A stretch of 36,726 nucleotides of DNA from a virus. Below are positions 15,440 to 22,615 of this stretch, piece after piece (position 1 is the first letter of the stretch; every line of letters begins with the position of its first letter). Location: positions 1 to 36,726 of IMG/VR virus record IMGVR_UViG_3300009285_000157, one strand, 5' to 3'. Below the pieces are notes generated by a model. The model worked only from the letters and a program-made list of their open reading frames with translations. It did not search any database and was not told where the DNA came from. The translations under genes and the position numbers were made by a program.

Positions 15440-15691
15440 TTAGATGGTTATTTTAACTTTAACTGTCTTTGCAATCTTATAAATAATTGGGAATGTCGTC
15501 AACTGCTGGTCCCCCCTGAGCCAAGTAAACACCTTCGATTCACTGACTCCTGACTTTCTGATAAGTTCCGATAGCGACATTCGCCCGCTATTATGCAACT
15601 CTTTAACCTTCTCTTTGAGTCTTTTGTTGACATCGAACAATGCTACCGCAGCAGCACGATCCATTTTCATTTTCTGGTCTTCTTCAAACAT
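15440..15691 (-). CDS. Helix-turn-helix DNA-binding protein
   Basis: The product has 83 residues. After a charged N-terminal helix, MSLSELIRKSGVSESKVFTW with LRGDQQLTTFPIIYKIAKTV forms a five-helix XRE-like domain in which the second and third helices are clear. It is the only clear HTH regulator of this type in the window, so it is a candidate for binding the palindromes in the two early promoters (inference). It ends three bases before groES. An internal ATG (MKMDRAAAV) is an alternative start. Confidence 0.75.
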   Translation of the reverse strand: MFEEDQKMKMDRAAAVALFDVNKRLKEKVKELHNSGRMSLSELIRKSGVSESKVFTWLRGDQQLTTFPIIYKIAKTVKVKITI

Positions 15692-15703
15692 AACGTCTAT
15701 ATA

Positions 15704-16396
15704 TTACTTTATTTCTTCAATAGCTCTCAACCTTTGTTCCAAGACTCTTATCGCTGCATTCCACCCTGCCGTGTACAGAACCCCAGCTTGGCTTTTTTGT
15801 CTTTCCATGCCTTTCAAGGTGTCGAGGACGGGCGACCCCGTGCTTTGTTTGATTTCCACTACTTGGGACTCTATTCCATACCCGGTCAATAACAGTCCAC
15901 CAACCTTACTTTTCTTCAACTTCTCGTCAAATGCCCCGGTACTTAACACCGTACCGGAGGTTAAACAGACGGGTTCGGTTATTATGGATTCTCCGAGTAC
16001 CCGGGTGTTCCCAAATATAGCTACATTGCCACGGACATATGCGCCATGTCTGACTTCCGCAGTATCGGCTACCCTTGAGTCCCCACCGACGAAGGCATTA
16101 CCTGATACTTGGGATTGCCCATACACGACTGCGTTGTCGGCAACTATAGCAAGATCGGAAACAAACGCATCGTCAAGAACTTGACCATCGTCTATCACCT
16201 TTGCGTAACCTCCTATCCACGAACGTCCATTTTGTGAAAGGTTATGCTCTCCATAAACAAATCCGCCCAACTGTCCAGCAAAGACATACATACGGAGTGC
16301 CTCAAAGCGTCGTAATGAACGTATTTGGAATAGCGGATGTCCGTTTATAGACAGATCGGTATGAATAAGTTCGTATTTTTGTGGGTCGTCTCTCAT
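15704..16396 (-). CDS. Beta-solenoid protein (YdcK-like hexapeptide repeats)
   Basis: The product has 230 residues. The start KYELIHTDLSINGHPLFQIR, then LRRFEALRMYVFAGQLGGFV is the usual cap of YdcK-like phage solenoids. It is followed by many hexapeptide-like turns: AKVIDDGQVLDDAFVSD, AIVADNAVVYGQSQVSGNAF and SRVADTAEVRHGAYVRGNVA, consistent with a left-handed beta helix. The last 50 residues are different, ending in a helix (LEQRLRAIEEIK). No catalytic His is evident, so acyltransferase activity is not claimed. Its role is unknown, possibly scaffolding or binding in the host cell. Confidence 0.75.
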   Translation of the reverse strand: MRDDPQKYELIHTDLSINGHPLFQIRSLRRFEALRMYVFAGQLGGFVYGEHNLSQNGRSWIGGYAKVIDDGQVLDDAFVSDLAIVADNAVVYGQSQVSGNAFVGGDSRVADTAEVRHGAYVRGNVAIFGNTRVLGESIITEPVCLTSGTVLSTGAFDEKLKKSKVGGLLLTGYGIESQVVEIKQSTGSPVLDTLKGMERQKSQAGVLYTAGWNAAIRVLEQRLRAIEEIK

Positions 16397-16406
16397 AGTT
16401 TAATCT

Positions 16407-16874
16407 TTATCTTATATACTCCCCTACCCAGTAGCAATTCATACCATCTCGCTCGAAACGTATAACTGCACTATCCCAATAATCAACGATTATATCCTTA
16501 TGCGTCGGCGATTGTAACCACGCTTCAACCACTTTTGGCAATGTACAGTACCCCTTAGCCAGTACCTCGCCAGTTTCTTTTTGTATGTTTGCCTCTAACC
16601 TTCTGTCGTGCAGTGTCTTGCCATCACTGTTTACATGGCTCCAGTAGTCGGTAGACACTAAATCATTCAACTTCAAGTCTACAATCTCGTACAGGGGCTG
16701 TTTTGGGGTCGCAGTAACGCCTTTCACTTCGGGCGGTAGCGGTACAGTAGCGTCTTTTGGTGCTAGTGTGCTCCAACGACCGCAGAAGAACGCAAACAGA
16801 ATTGAAAAGATAAACATAGCTATGAGCAACTTCTCGTGTGTTTCCATCTTTGGTAAATCAAAATCACCCTCCAT
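16407..16874 (-). CDS. Membrane-anchored CAP/SCP-domain protein
   Basis: The product has 155 residues with a single membrane segment near 16-32 (LLIAMFIFSILFAFF) and a Pro-rich linker. The C-terminal domain has all four CAP tetrad positions: YWSHVNSDG (His80), GEVLAKG (Glu103), VEAWLQSPTHKDII (Glu117 and His125), followed by NCYWVGEY as in CAP domains that end YWVQ. It starts with GAGGGA upstream. It would be displayed outside the membrane, next to a gene for another anchored envelope protein. CAP domains bind lipids, peptides or cell-wall ligands in other systems; the substrate here is unknown. Confidence 0.8.
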   Translation of the reverse strand: MEGDFDLPKMETHEKLLIAMFIFSILFAFFCGRWSTLAPKDATVPLPPEVKGVTATPKQPLYEIVDLKLNDLVSTDYWSHVNSDGKTLHDRRLEANIQKETGEVLAKGYCTLPKVVEAWLQSPTHKDIIVDYWDSAVIRFERDGMNCYWVGEYIR

Positions 16875-16875
16875 G

Positions 16876-17406
16876 TTATATTTCCCTCATAATTATTTTA
16901 ACTTTCTTCGCCCATTCCTTGTGATTGCCGGGGTTATACCACCATGCAATACTGTTCACGTCACCATCAGATTTTCGAGATATAAGGTCTGCTAGGTAGA
17001 ATATACTCTCACGATACGACTTAAACTCTTTTTTCGTCATAAGTCCAAACGCATTGTACGGTCTGAAGCAGTGTTTGCCCGATCCACTTTCTAACTGCCC
17101 AATTGCCACAAGTACCCTCACGTCTATTCCGTACTCTTGGCTTGCGTCCATGAAGTCTTTCGCTTTCATAGGGCTGTACCGTGCTTTCAAGAATTTCTCT
17201 ACTCGCTTTTCAGTATCAAATACCATAGGCGGTGTGCTGACGTGTTCCGTCGGCTTTGGCGTAGGCGTAACCCTTACTGTCGGCGTGACGGTAACTATTT
17301 CTCCTCGCACTGTATGTGAGATCGAGTTGTTACGCAGTAAGTTAAACGTCATCACCCCTGCAATTATATTCGTACCAATAAAGATGTATGTTGCCACTTG
17401 ATTCAT
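16876..17406 (-). CDS. Membrane-anchored peptidoglycan hydrolase (glucosaminidase/SLT-like)
   Basis: The product has 176 residues. A membrane segment (residues 5-24, ATYIFIGTNIIAGVMTFNLL) is followed by a Thr/Pro linker (VTPTVRVTPTPKPTEHVSTP) and a catalytic-like domain with DVRVLVAIGQLESGSGKHCF (Glu106 as the probable acid) and RPYNAFGLM, the signature of the lysozyme-like glucosaminidase or transglycosylase fold. The start overlaps the upstream stop as TAATG. It would act on the cell wall from the outer face of the membrane. It is separate from the M23 endolysin, so it may remodel the wall or help in early steps and not only in lysis. Confidence 0.8.
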   Translation of the reverse strand: MNQVATYIFIGTNIIAGVMTFNLLRNNSISHTVRGEIVTVTPTVRVTPTPKPTEHVSTPPMVFDTEKRVEKFLKARYSPMKAKDFMDASQEYGIDVRVLVAIGQLESGSGKHCFRPYNAFGLMTKKEFKSYRESIFYLADLISRKSDGDVNSIAWWYNPGNHKEWAKKVKIIMREI

Positions 17407-17630
17407 TATCCCCCCGTTTTTATCTTATTTCTTTTCCAAACCGGTACTTGCTGCACCTTATTTCGGACACTTACCTTTTCCTGTTTTCTTCTAAAGAATC
17501 CCCCTTGTATCTTTGCCGGGGGACGTGGAGACTTCCCCTGCCCTCCACCGCTTCCATTCCACCCTTTATCCGCCCCCCAATTCATGTATCGGCTAAATCT
17601 CGATTGTAGGCTTTCTCGTTCTAGCTCCAT
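17406..17630 (-). CDS. Small basic Gly-rich protein of unknown function
   Basis: The product has 74 residues with many Arg and Lys and a Gly-rich centre (WNGSGGGQGKSPRPP). It is probably disordered. It ends in TAATG, sharing bases with the start of the anchored hydrolase gene. The ribosome site is weak. It looks real because it fills the gap between two tightly packed genes, but its codon evidence is limited. Confidence 0.55.
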   Translation of the reverse strand: MELERESLQSRFSRYMNWGADKGWNGSGGGQGKSPRPPAKIQGGFFRRKQEKVSVRNKVQQVPVWKRNKIKTGG

Positions 17631-17646
17631 AGCCGACTATATTAAA

Positions 17647-18321
17647 TTACTTTTTTCCTACTTTATCCATATCCTCTCGTAACTGGTTCACCGCACGCAC
17701 TAATTTATTGTACTCTTCTCTAGTAACGTAAATCGCTTCTGAGTAGGGTTTTGGTGGGAAGTCGTCTTCTTCGTATTCCGGTAGCAACTCTTGTAGTTCC
17801 TCAATCCTCTCAATGGGGGCTTCGGAGTTAAAACAGTCATTACAACTCCATACTGTTTGCTTATCGGTGCTTTCCTTCCAAACTGGTCGCATACTATTTA
17901 CCTCGTATTCCCGACTACATCTACTACATTTGACGATTGGATTATATGAGGGTATTTCTGGCTTATACGCATTAAAGATACTCCTATCTGGTTCAAAGTG
18001 TGTTTTTGATACTTCCTGTTCCTTCGGTGTGTCCTTTACTACTTTTATAGTACAACCGCACTGAAAACCTTTTGGTTTTTCGTTACCACAGTGTTCGCAC
18101 TTTTCTAATCCCCTTGCCTTTATCCACTTATCTAAATCAGTTTCCCGTTCCTTCGGTGGGGATACTGGGGCTGTGTCTAAAGGTCGCTTGAATATGTATT
18201 TGTAGTAACCTTTCGTTTCAATAGCCGACACAAACTCCCAACCGTCATTACCTAGTTCACACATAGCACTTCCAACTACGTCTTCGTAAGTCCTTTCCAT
18301 AACATAATATTCCCATTCCAT
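17647..18321 (-). CDS. DUF4177-like domain fused to zinc-knuckle region
   Basis: Starting at the ATG at 18321 gives MEWEYYVMERTYEDVV, which with GNDGWEFVSAIETKGYYKYI matches the small DUF4177 fold (WEYK...GWELV...FKR). The frame extends to 18336 with TTG or to 18333 with ATG, but the domain starts at the chosen ATG. After residue 60 come CEHCGNEKPKGFQCGC and later CSRCSREY with CNDC, two likely zinc-binding sites, then an acidic stretch (LLPEYEEDDFPP) and a short coiled coil. I know of no function; a regulator or host-protein binder is possible. Confidence 0.7.
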   Translation of the reverse strand: MEWEYYVMERTYEDVVGSAMCELGNDGWEFVSAIETKGYYKYIFKRPLDTAPVSPPKERETDLDKWIKARGLEKCEHCGNEKPKGFQCGCTIKVVKDTPKEQEVSKTHFEPDRSIFNAYKPEIPSYNPIVKCSRCSREYEVNSMRPVWKESTDKQTVWSCNDCFNSEAPIERIEELQELLPEYEEDDFPPKPYSEAIYVTREEYNKLVRAVNQLREDMDKVGKK

Positions 18322-18363
18322 AAAAAACCCCATCAAAAATTATCTACTTTTCCCCACTCAAGT

Positions 18364-18663
18364 TTAAATAGGCATAGAGCATAGTGTATTCGTATCAGTC
18401 CCACTTTTTAACTCCACGCTGTTTGTACTGCACCAATACTCGATACATTGAATGGGGTTACTGTAAATCGGGTACGTTGGATATACAGGATATGGATAGG
18501 GGACATATCTATCCCTCTCAACAACTCGTTCTATCGTTTTTTCTATAACGTATGGAGCAATCTTTTCCTTGATTGTGTCCCGCAGTTTATCTGCTTTCTT
18601 TACCAACTTGGCAATCTTTGCACGAAGTTCTTGCTCTTCGCTAATCATTTCGTCTAGTGTCAT
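18364..18663 (-). CDS. Coiled-coil protein with Tyr/Pro-rich segment
   Basis: The product has 99 residues. Residues 1-50 form a charged helix (LRAKIAKLVKKADKLRDTIK), followed by YVPYPYPVYPTYPIYSNP, an unusual Tyr-Pro repeat, and a C-terminal part with Cys. It lies downstream of the two RNA-like elements. The leader contains AATTAAAC, as in several other genes here, and no Shine-Dalgarno sequence. The function is unknown. Confidence 0.65.
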   Translation of the reverse strand: MTLDEMISEEQELRAKIAKLVKKADKLRDTIKEKIAPYVIEKTIERVVERDRYVPYPYPVYPTYPIYSNPIQCIEYWCSTNSVELKSGTDTNTLCSMPI

Positions 18664-18729
18664 TTGTAGTAAAAATAAGTTTAATTAGTGTCCATTTACC
18701 GTTTGGACAAACGTGAGTAAAGAGCTCAA
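18664..18729. other. Short non-coding spacer
   Basis: Together with 18730-18986 this is the longest gene-free stretch in the window (about 320 bases). This part has an AT-rich leader for the gene at 18364-18663. The remaining stretch holds the two RNA elements listed separately. Confidence 0.4.
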
Positions 18730-18848
18730 GGATAGGTAGTAGGTGCTTTCTAAGGGCTAGTATGCCCCCGTTATTCATTATGTGGTCAATTACTCCACTT
18801 TTCTAACTGGTGTTAGCGTTTCCTAATACCGTTTTTTACTACCTATCC
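18730..18848 (-). ncRNA. Candidate multi-branched structured RNA
   Basis: A perfect 12-bp closing stem is formed by GGATAGGTAGTA (18730-18741) and TACTACCTATCC (18837-18848). Inside it, in the minus transcript, are further stems: GGTATTAG/CTAACACC with one mismatch (18809-18830) or the competing CTAAC/GTTAG (18803-18816), GTGG/CCAC (18782-18798) and GGGC/GCCC (18754-18767). That gives a junction with three hairpins. No open frame covers it. No known family was recognised. It may be a regulatory or protein-binding RNA made from the operon transcript. Confidence 0.5.
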
Positions 18849-18877
18849 ATCAATCCTCTACTCCTTTCAATGTGCTT

Positions 18878-18948
18878 TGCCGAGGGCAGGGAATCGAACC
18901 CTGTATCAACACCCCTTTCGGTTAGTCGGGTTGTCCAGTCCCCTCGGC
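18878..18948 (-). ncRNA. tRNA-like element with atypical core
   Basis: The minus strand gives an 8-bp acceptor-like stem, GCCGAGGG (18941-18948) with CCCTCGGC (18879-18886), and directly beside it a perfect T-arm, CAGGG-TTCGATT-CCCTG (18887-18903). These are canonical tRNA features, but the 37 bases between them do not form a D-arm plus a 5-bp anticodon arm with a 7-base loop. They fold better as CAAC/GTTG enclosing CC-GAAA-GG. No CCA is encoded. It is therefore a tRNA mimic or degenerate tRNA, not a clear decoding tRNA. Confidence 0.5.
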
Positions 18949-18986
18949 ATATTATTGTATCAAAGAGCCACTGTACTCCCTAGCGT

Positions 18987-19379
18987 TTAATCCCATAAAC
19001 TCTTAAAGTACTTCTGAAACAACTCCATCCCGATTTTTGCTTTTACTAGTAATTTCTTCTCATCTTCTCTTGTTGGAAAGTCGGAAAGTTTCACCTGTGC
19101 CTCAAATCCAACCGCAATCTTTTCAAGAGTTGTATTCCACTTTCGTACACTTAAATCGGCAGGGTAGCCAGTTCCATCTTTCAGTTCCCTAACACCGTTA
19201 GCGATAACTCTTGAAAGGTAACTATCAAAATCCCAAACATCACAGTCGGCATAACCCCTCTTTCCTCTTTGTATAAACCATTTTATCTCACGAAAAAAGT
19301 CTTTTACTTTTTCAAGCATACTAGGGTGAAGTACCTTATCCAAACTCTCGTAAAAACTTTCACTAAATACTATTTTCAT
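18987..19379 (-). CDS. Phage protein of unknown function (WDFD...YP motif)
   Basis: The product has 130 residues. The segments VWDFDSYLSRVIANGVRELK, then GTGYPADLSVRKWNTTLEKI and VGFEAQVKL resemble a phage protein pattern I know from other genomes (W..D..I......L..FK....GYP......W...L..M...F), with no assigned function. It overlaps the upstream gene by four bases, with AGGGAA before the ATG. It probably acts early, as the operon is controlled by the promoter at 22225-22252. Confidence 0.7.
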   Translation of the reverse strand: MKIVFSESFYESLDKVLHPSMLEKVKDFFREIKWFIQRGKRGYADCDVWDFDSYLSRVIANGVRELKDGTGYPADLSVRKWNTTLEKIAVGFEAQVKLSDFPTREDEKKLLVKAKIGMELFQKYFKSLWD

Positions 19380-19810
19380 TTCCCTGTTTCTCCCCCAATC
19401 TTATCCTCTGCCAAGCCCTGCAACTTACGCAATTCGTATTTGCCTGCACAACAACCACTTTCGTAGCCGTGTACTATAGAATAAACCCTACCAAGTATTT
19501 CTGCCATTCTCTTCGCTTCTTCTTGTGTCCACTCCGTATATCCCTTTGGGTCACTTGTCGCCAAATGACAATCCGTAAGGTTAAAAACCTCATCGCCTCT
19601 TGTGACCAAGTCATAAATATCTTTACACATAGCTTTGTGGTTTATGTTACCAACAGCCTTCTGCTCTGCCTGTGCGATTAACTGTTCAATGGAGTTAATC
19701 AACCCTCCTAAATTCTCAACTATCCAATACTCCCCACCCAAAGCGGTTTTAAGTACAGATAAATGCTGTTCTATTTTTCCTAACTCTTTATCAATCAGTT
19801 CATTCAACAT
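19376..19810 (-). CDS. Unknown early protein
   Basis: The product has 144 residues with a GAGGAG ribosome site before the ATG at 19810, and it overlaps the upstream gene by 11 bases. It starts with helical text (MLNELIDKELGKIEQHLSVL). The middle contains CKDIYDLVTRGDEVFNLTDC and the end ESGCCAGKYELRKL. No domain is recognised. Confidence 0.65.
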   Translation of the reverse strand: MLNELIDKELGKIEQHLSVLKTALGGEYWIVENLGGLINSIEQLIAQAEQKAVGNINHKAMCKDIYDLVTRGDEVFNLTDCHLATSDPKGYTEWTQEEAKRMAEILGRVYSIVHGYESGCCAGKYELRKLQGLAEDKIGGETGK

Positions 19811-20363
19811 TCTTCTCCTCGTTATCTAATTTCTCGACCTCGACCTTTAACTCCTCTATCTTCTTGAGCAGTACAGCTTTCTGTTCTGACTTTTTGTTGT
19901 CTTCTGGCATACCTAGCTCCTTCAAAATGCCGTACTCAACTACCCCATAACCTTCTTTTCTTCCGCAAGTTATAGTCTTTTCATCTTCGCTTATTTCTCT
20001 CCATGTATAAATACCCGCAAATGCTTTTAATCCAAACTTTAACAACCCCTTACAGGTTATCTGCAACCCTGCTTGTATACCGTAAGACTCACCAGCTTCG
20101 ATATACTCACCAGCTTCGATATACCCACCAGCTTCGATAGACCCACCAGCTTCGATAGACCCACCAGCTTCGATAGACCCACCAGCTTTGATAGACCCAC
20201 CAGCTTCGATAGACCCACCAGCTTCGATAGACCCACTTACATAAAGTCCCTTATCTAGGTCAACCGTAATCGAACCAGTCGCTTCCAACGAGTCTTCAAT
20301 CTCATATCGCCAACCAACGCTCTTTAGTCCCTTGTAGCTCTTCGTAACTATTAAGTCTTTCAT
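19800..20363 (-). CDS. Short-repeat beta-solenoid protein with IEAGGS repeats
   Basis: The product has 187 residues. Residues about 45-92 are eight near-perfect six-residue repeats (SIEAGG, later YIEAGE), encoded by the 18-base repeat at 20087-20230. Such hexapeptide arrays form compact beta helices as in bactofilin-like proteins. The N-terminus (SVGWRYEIEDSLEATGSITV) leads into them, and the C-terminal 80 residues include TCKGLLKFGLKAFAGIYTWR and a coiled-coil tail. The role is unknown. Repeat number may vary by slippage. Confidence 0.75.
   Translation of the reverse strand: MKDLIVTKSYKGLKSVGWRYEIEDSLEATGSITVDLDKGLYVSGSIEAGGSIEAGGSIKAGGSIEAGGSIEAGGSIEAGGYIEAGEYIEAGESYGIQAGLQITCKGLLKFGLKAFAGIYTWREISEDEKTITCGRKEGYGVVEYGILKELGMPEDNKKSEQKAVLLKKIEELKVEVEKLDNEEKNVE
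20087..20230 (-). repeat. Eight tandem 18-base units
   Basis: The plus-strand unit ACCCACCAGCTTCGATAG occurs eight times with few changes: the first two units read ACTCACC, three units end in a different base, and one has TTTGATAG. It codes for the IEAGGS repeats and shows no spacers, so it is not a CRISPR array. Confidence 0.9.
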
Positions 20364-20381
20364 AATATAAGTAAAATAAAA

Positions 20382-20612
20382 TTATTTACTGCCCAGCTTA
20401 TCTAATACCTTCTTATGATTCCTATGTAACCCAATTCCCACTCGTAGTGCTTCCGCATACCCTTCCTTTCTGCCCTTTTCGTAGGACTCGGAAAGAAGTT
20501 GCTCGATGTAGGCAAATAGTGAATCACCATATTCGTCTTCTCTTCTCATTAGAACAGTCATTAAATCAAGAATACTTACCTTCTGTTGCTTTGTCAGTGC
20601 TTCTTTTGCCAT
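20382..20612 (-). CDS. Small unknown protein
   Basis: The product has 76 residues, mostly helical and charged, e.g. TKQQKVSILDLMTVLMRRED and SYEKGRKEGYAEALRVGIGL. It lies between two small genes, with one base after the upstream stop. No known domain. The sequence is plausible as a small regulatory protein. Confidence 0.6.
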   Translation of the reverse strand: MAKEALTKQQKVSILDLMTVLMRREDEYGDSLFAYIEQLLSESYEKGRKEGYAEALRVGIGLHRNHKKVLDKLGSK

Positions 20613-20613
20613 G

Positions 20614-20835
20614 CTATATCTTAGTAAGATTATCTACTTCTCTTTTAATCGACTTTCTCGGATTCCAACTATCCGTAAAAATACACCCACTGAAGTTATC
20701 ATCACCATTCAGCTGTGCAATCTTATCGACAAACTTGACATTAACAAAAAGCTGTGTAGCGGGGTTTAGCCACACCCATACGTCAACAAGTATATCGGAA
20801 ATCCGTCGCTTCACTTTTAATACAATGTTTGCCAT
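20614..20835 (-). CDS. Small unknown protein
   Basis: The product has 73 residues (MANIVLKVKRRISDILVDVW at the start) with GAGGG nine bases before the ATG. It looks beta-rich with Trp and Phe residues and a basic end (NPRKSIKREVDNLTK). It sits just after the exonuclease gene, so it may belong to the recombination operon. The function is not known. Confidence 0.6.
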   Translation of the reverse strand: MANIVLKVKRRISDILVDVWVWLNPATQLFVNVKFVDKIAQLNGDDNFSGCIFTDSWNPRKSIKREVDNLTKI

Positions 20836-20840
20836 GCTAG

Positions 20841-21569
20841 TTACCCTCTTATATTATGTAGTTCCTGTAGATACTTCCGTGATTCTTCAATTCTAGTCTT
20901 TAATAACCCACGATCCGCTTCGTTGACTGGTATCTCAAATATCTTTACTTTTTCTTTTAGCGGAATATCGCCAAACGTCAGCCCGTCTTCAATTTTCTGC
21001 TCCAACTCCATGTACTCCTCACTGTCGGGATTCATATCGTACAGTGGGCTAAACTTCTTAGCTTTCACTATTTGATATTCGGGAGCGTCTGGTAGCACAT
21101 AAATCAGCTTTACCGTCTGTCCGTCTTTCAACCCCATGAGCCAAGCGTACCCTACCGCTAATTGCCAGTAGTAGTTATCTTCGGGACATTCGGTTTCAAA
21201 CATCGGGAATGTATGTAAATCCCAAGACACCTTAATATCACCCACAAACGGTACGGTTAGGTCTGGTGTGCCTGTAATCCACTCGTTCTCGAGCTGTCGC
21301 TTGTTTTTAATAAGAATACCTTTCTTGCCTGTCGTCTGCTCAAAATAGTCCGTTACCATCGTCAAGGCGACTTCTTCTTGCCGTGTACCCTTTTCCATTT
21401 CCTTAGTCGTAAAATCTCGTTCACGACCATAGACTTCTTTGATCCACAAATCCTTTAGGTACGTTTTGGTCGTTTCCGATAGGGTTTCACTCTTGTTGCG
21501 TGGGCTGGTCATAAGTTTTCCAATGGCTGAACATCGAAACTTGTAATTTGTAAAATCAATTTGCTTCAT
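20841..21569 (-). CDS. PD-(D/E)XK exonuclease (YqaJ/lambda Exo-like)
   Basis: The product has 242 residues. Motifs in order: KGTRQEEVAL (60-69) with the helix Glu, ITGTPDLTV (98-106) with Asp103, VGDIKVSW (109-116) giving the D-x-K pair, and YYWQLAVGYAWLMG (133-146) with the conserved Gln. These are the hallmarks of the lambda-Exo/YqaJ group, which resects double-strand ends. It overlaps the stop of the annealing-protein gene by four bases, so both proteins should be made together for recombination. Confidence 0.85.
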   Translation of the reverse strand: MKQIDFTNYKFRCSAIGKLMTSPRNKSETLSETTKTYLKDLWIKEVYGRERDFTTKEMEKGTRQEEVALTMVTDYFEQTTGKKGILIKNKRQLENEWITGTPDLTVPFVGDIKVSWDLHTFPMFETECPEDNYYWQLAVGYAWLMGLKDGQTVKLIYVLPDAPEYQIVKAKKFSPLYDMNPDSEEYMELEQKIEDGLTFGDIPLKEKVKIFEIPVNEADRGLLKTRIEESRKYLQELHNIRG

Positions 21570-22192
21570 TTTGACAATTCTTTCAGCTTAGTATCGTAGG
21601 CAACTCTTAGAAGTCCGTTCTCTATATTGTCTTCAACCATTTTCAAGTCATTCACGTCTTTACTGGTCATAATGTGTACCAATATCCGCTTCGATTCCTC
21701 GTCGTTTTCTTCTTTAGTTGGTATCACCTCAATATCCTTGAAGTCCTCTTTGCCGTAAATATCCTGCGCAATTCCAATCATACTGGCACACTTTTTCAAT
21801 GCGTCAGAAGCAGCAGCCTTCAGGTCGTTACCTAGATCCATTGGTAGTGTTGTACCCTTAGTAAACATAATGTCTTTTCGACCAAACTGCATTTTCGCAA
21901 ACGATTCATCGCCCACCGTAAAGGTTAATCTGCCCTGTACAACCACTTGTCGTTCTGTAATGTCTTGTTTCACTATCTCGAAGCTCCATCTCCACCCGAA
22001 CACCATATTGAGTACCTTCTGCACATACGCAGTCGATACATAATCCCAAGTGCCACCACCCTTTGCAGGGCGTTGCTTGATAAATCGTTCTGGTGTCTTT
22101 CCTAATAGGAGTTTTAACTGTTTACCATTAAGTAGGTTATTCGCTACTAGCGCGAGATCGCTTTCCTCTACCTGTACTGCAATTCCTTCCAT
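21566..22192 (-). CDS. Rad52/22-family single-strand annealing protein
   Basis: The product has 208 residues. The family pattern is visible: WDYVSTAYVQKVLNMVFGWR, WSFEIVKQ, VVVQGRLTFTVGDESFAKMQ, and the conserved DLGNDLKAAASDALKKCASM with IGIAQDIYG. It starts at the leader shared with another early gene (see promoter 22225-22252) and is coupled to the exonuclease. It would pair single-stranded DNA made by the exonuclease, for recombination or for replication by strand annealing. Confidence 0.85.
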   Translation of the reverse strand: MEGIAVQVEESDLALVANNLLNGKQLKLLLGKTPERFIKQRPAKGGGTWDYVSTAYVQKVLNMVFGWRWSFEIVKQDITERQVVVQGRLTFTVGDESFAKMQFGRKDIMFTKGTTLPMDLGNDLKAAASDALKKCASMIGIAQDIYGKEDFKDIEVIPTKEENDEESKRILVHIMTSKDVNDLKMVEDNIENGLLRVAYDTKLKELSK

Positions 22193-22224
22193 AAGTAATC
22201 CGTTTAATTTATCTTTCTGCTCTA

Positions 22225-22252
22225 ATCATACCATACTGTAATGTAGTGTCAA
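22225..22252 (-). promoter_or_regulatory. Early promoter 2 with operator-like palindrome
   Basis: TTGACA (22247-22252) and TATGAT (22225-22230) are 16 bases apart on the minus strand. The 17 bases ATACTGTAATGTAGTGT (22233-22249, plus strand) form an imperfect palindrome with arms AYACT and AGTGT, so they overlap the spacer and the -35 box. The 21 bases ending in the ATG of the annealing-protein gene match those of promoter 1 at 19 of 21 positions. Confidence 0.8.
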
Positions 22253-22258
22253 GCCCTG

Positions 22259-22615
22259 TCACCACGCCCTTACTGGGACACTTCCGTAGTCTATCAATTT
22301 CGGCTGTTGCACATCAGCAACACCTGCGAGCTTCCAACAATAATTCGCTTTTCCGTACTCGCCCGTTACCTTTTTATCTGTCTTTACCAATAGACCTTTA
22401 CTTGTCAATCCCGTAATCGCCCTGCGGACACTTGTAATTGGTACGCCGTCATTCTTGAAAAGTACCTCCCATAAGTGCGCTGGACTGAAAGCCCCCTGAT
22501 TGTCTTTGAAGTATCTGAGTATCTTATCCTCTTGTCTACTAGCATTAAACCTTTCATGCACCATATCTTTGCCTGATAATTTTGTTGTATTGAAAAAGTT
22601 GTCGTAGTTTTTCAT
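22259..22615 (-). CDS. Winged-helix protein, possible replication or regulatory factor
   Basis: The product has 118 residues. The region ASRQEDKILRYFKDNQGAFS, then PAHLWEVLF and ITSVRRAITGLTSKGLLVKT is a clear winged-helix DNA-binding fold, with YGKANYCWKLAG as its wing. It overlaps the preceding zinc-finger gene and ends just before promoter 2, so it could control that promoter, or act in replication. The start at 22615 lies inside the previous gene's end. Confidence 0.7.
   Translation of the reverse strand: MKNYDNFFNTTKLSGKDMVHERFNASRQEDKILRYFKDNQGAFSPAHLWEVLFKNDGVPITSVRRAITGLTSKGLLVKTDKKVTGEYGKANYCWKLAGVADVQQPKLIDYGSVPVRAW

Noticed and set aside
18878-18948. Normal decoding tRNA or a phage attachment site
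   Set aside because: No anticodon arm with a 7-base loop can be formed, and no integrase is present, so neither call is supported.
20073-20258. Plus-strand frame in the 18-base repeat, and a possible CRISPR
   Set aside because: The units are contiguous with no spacers and encode repeats in the minus-strand gene; the plus frame is only a shadow.
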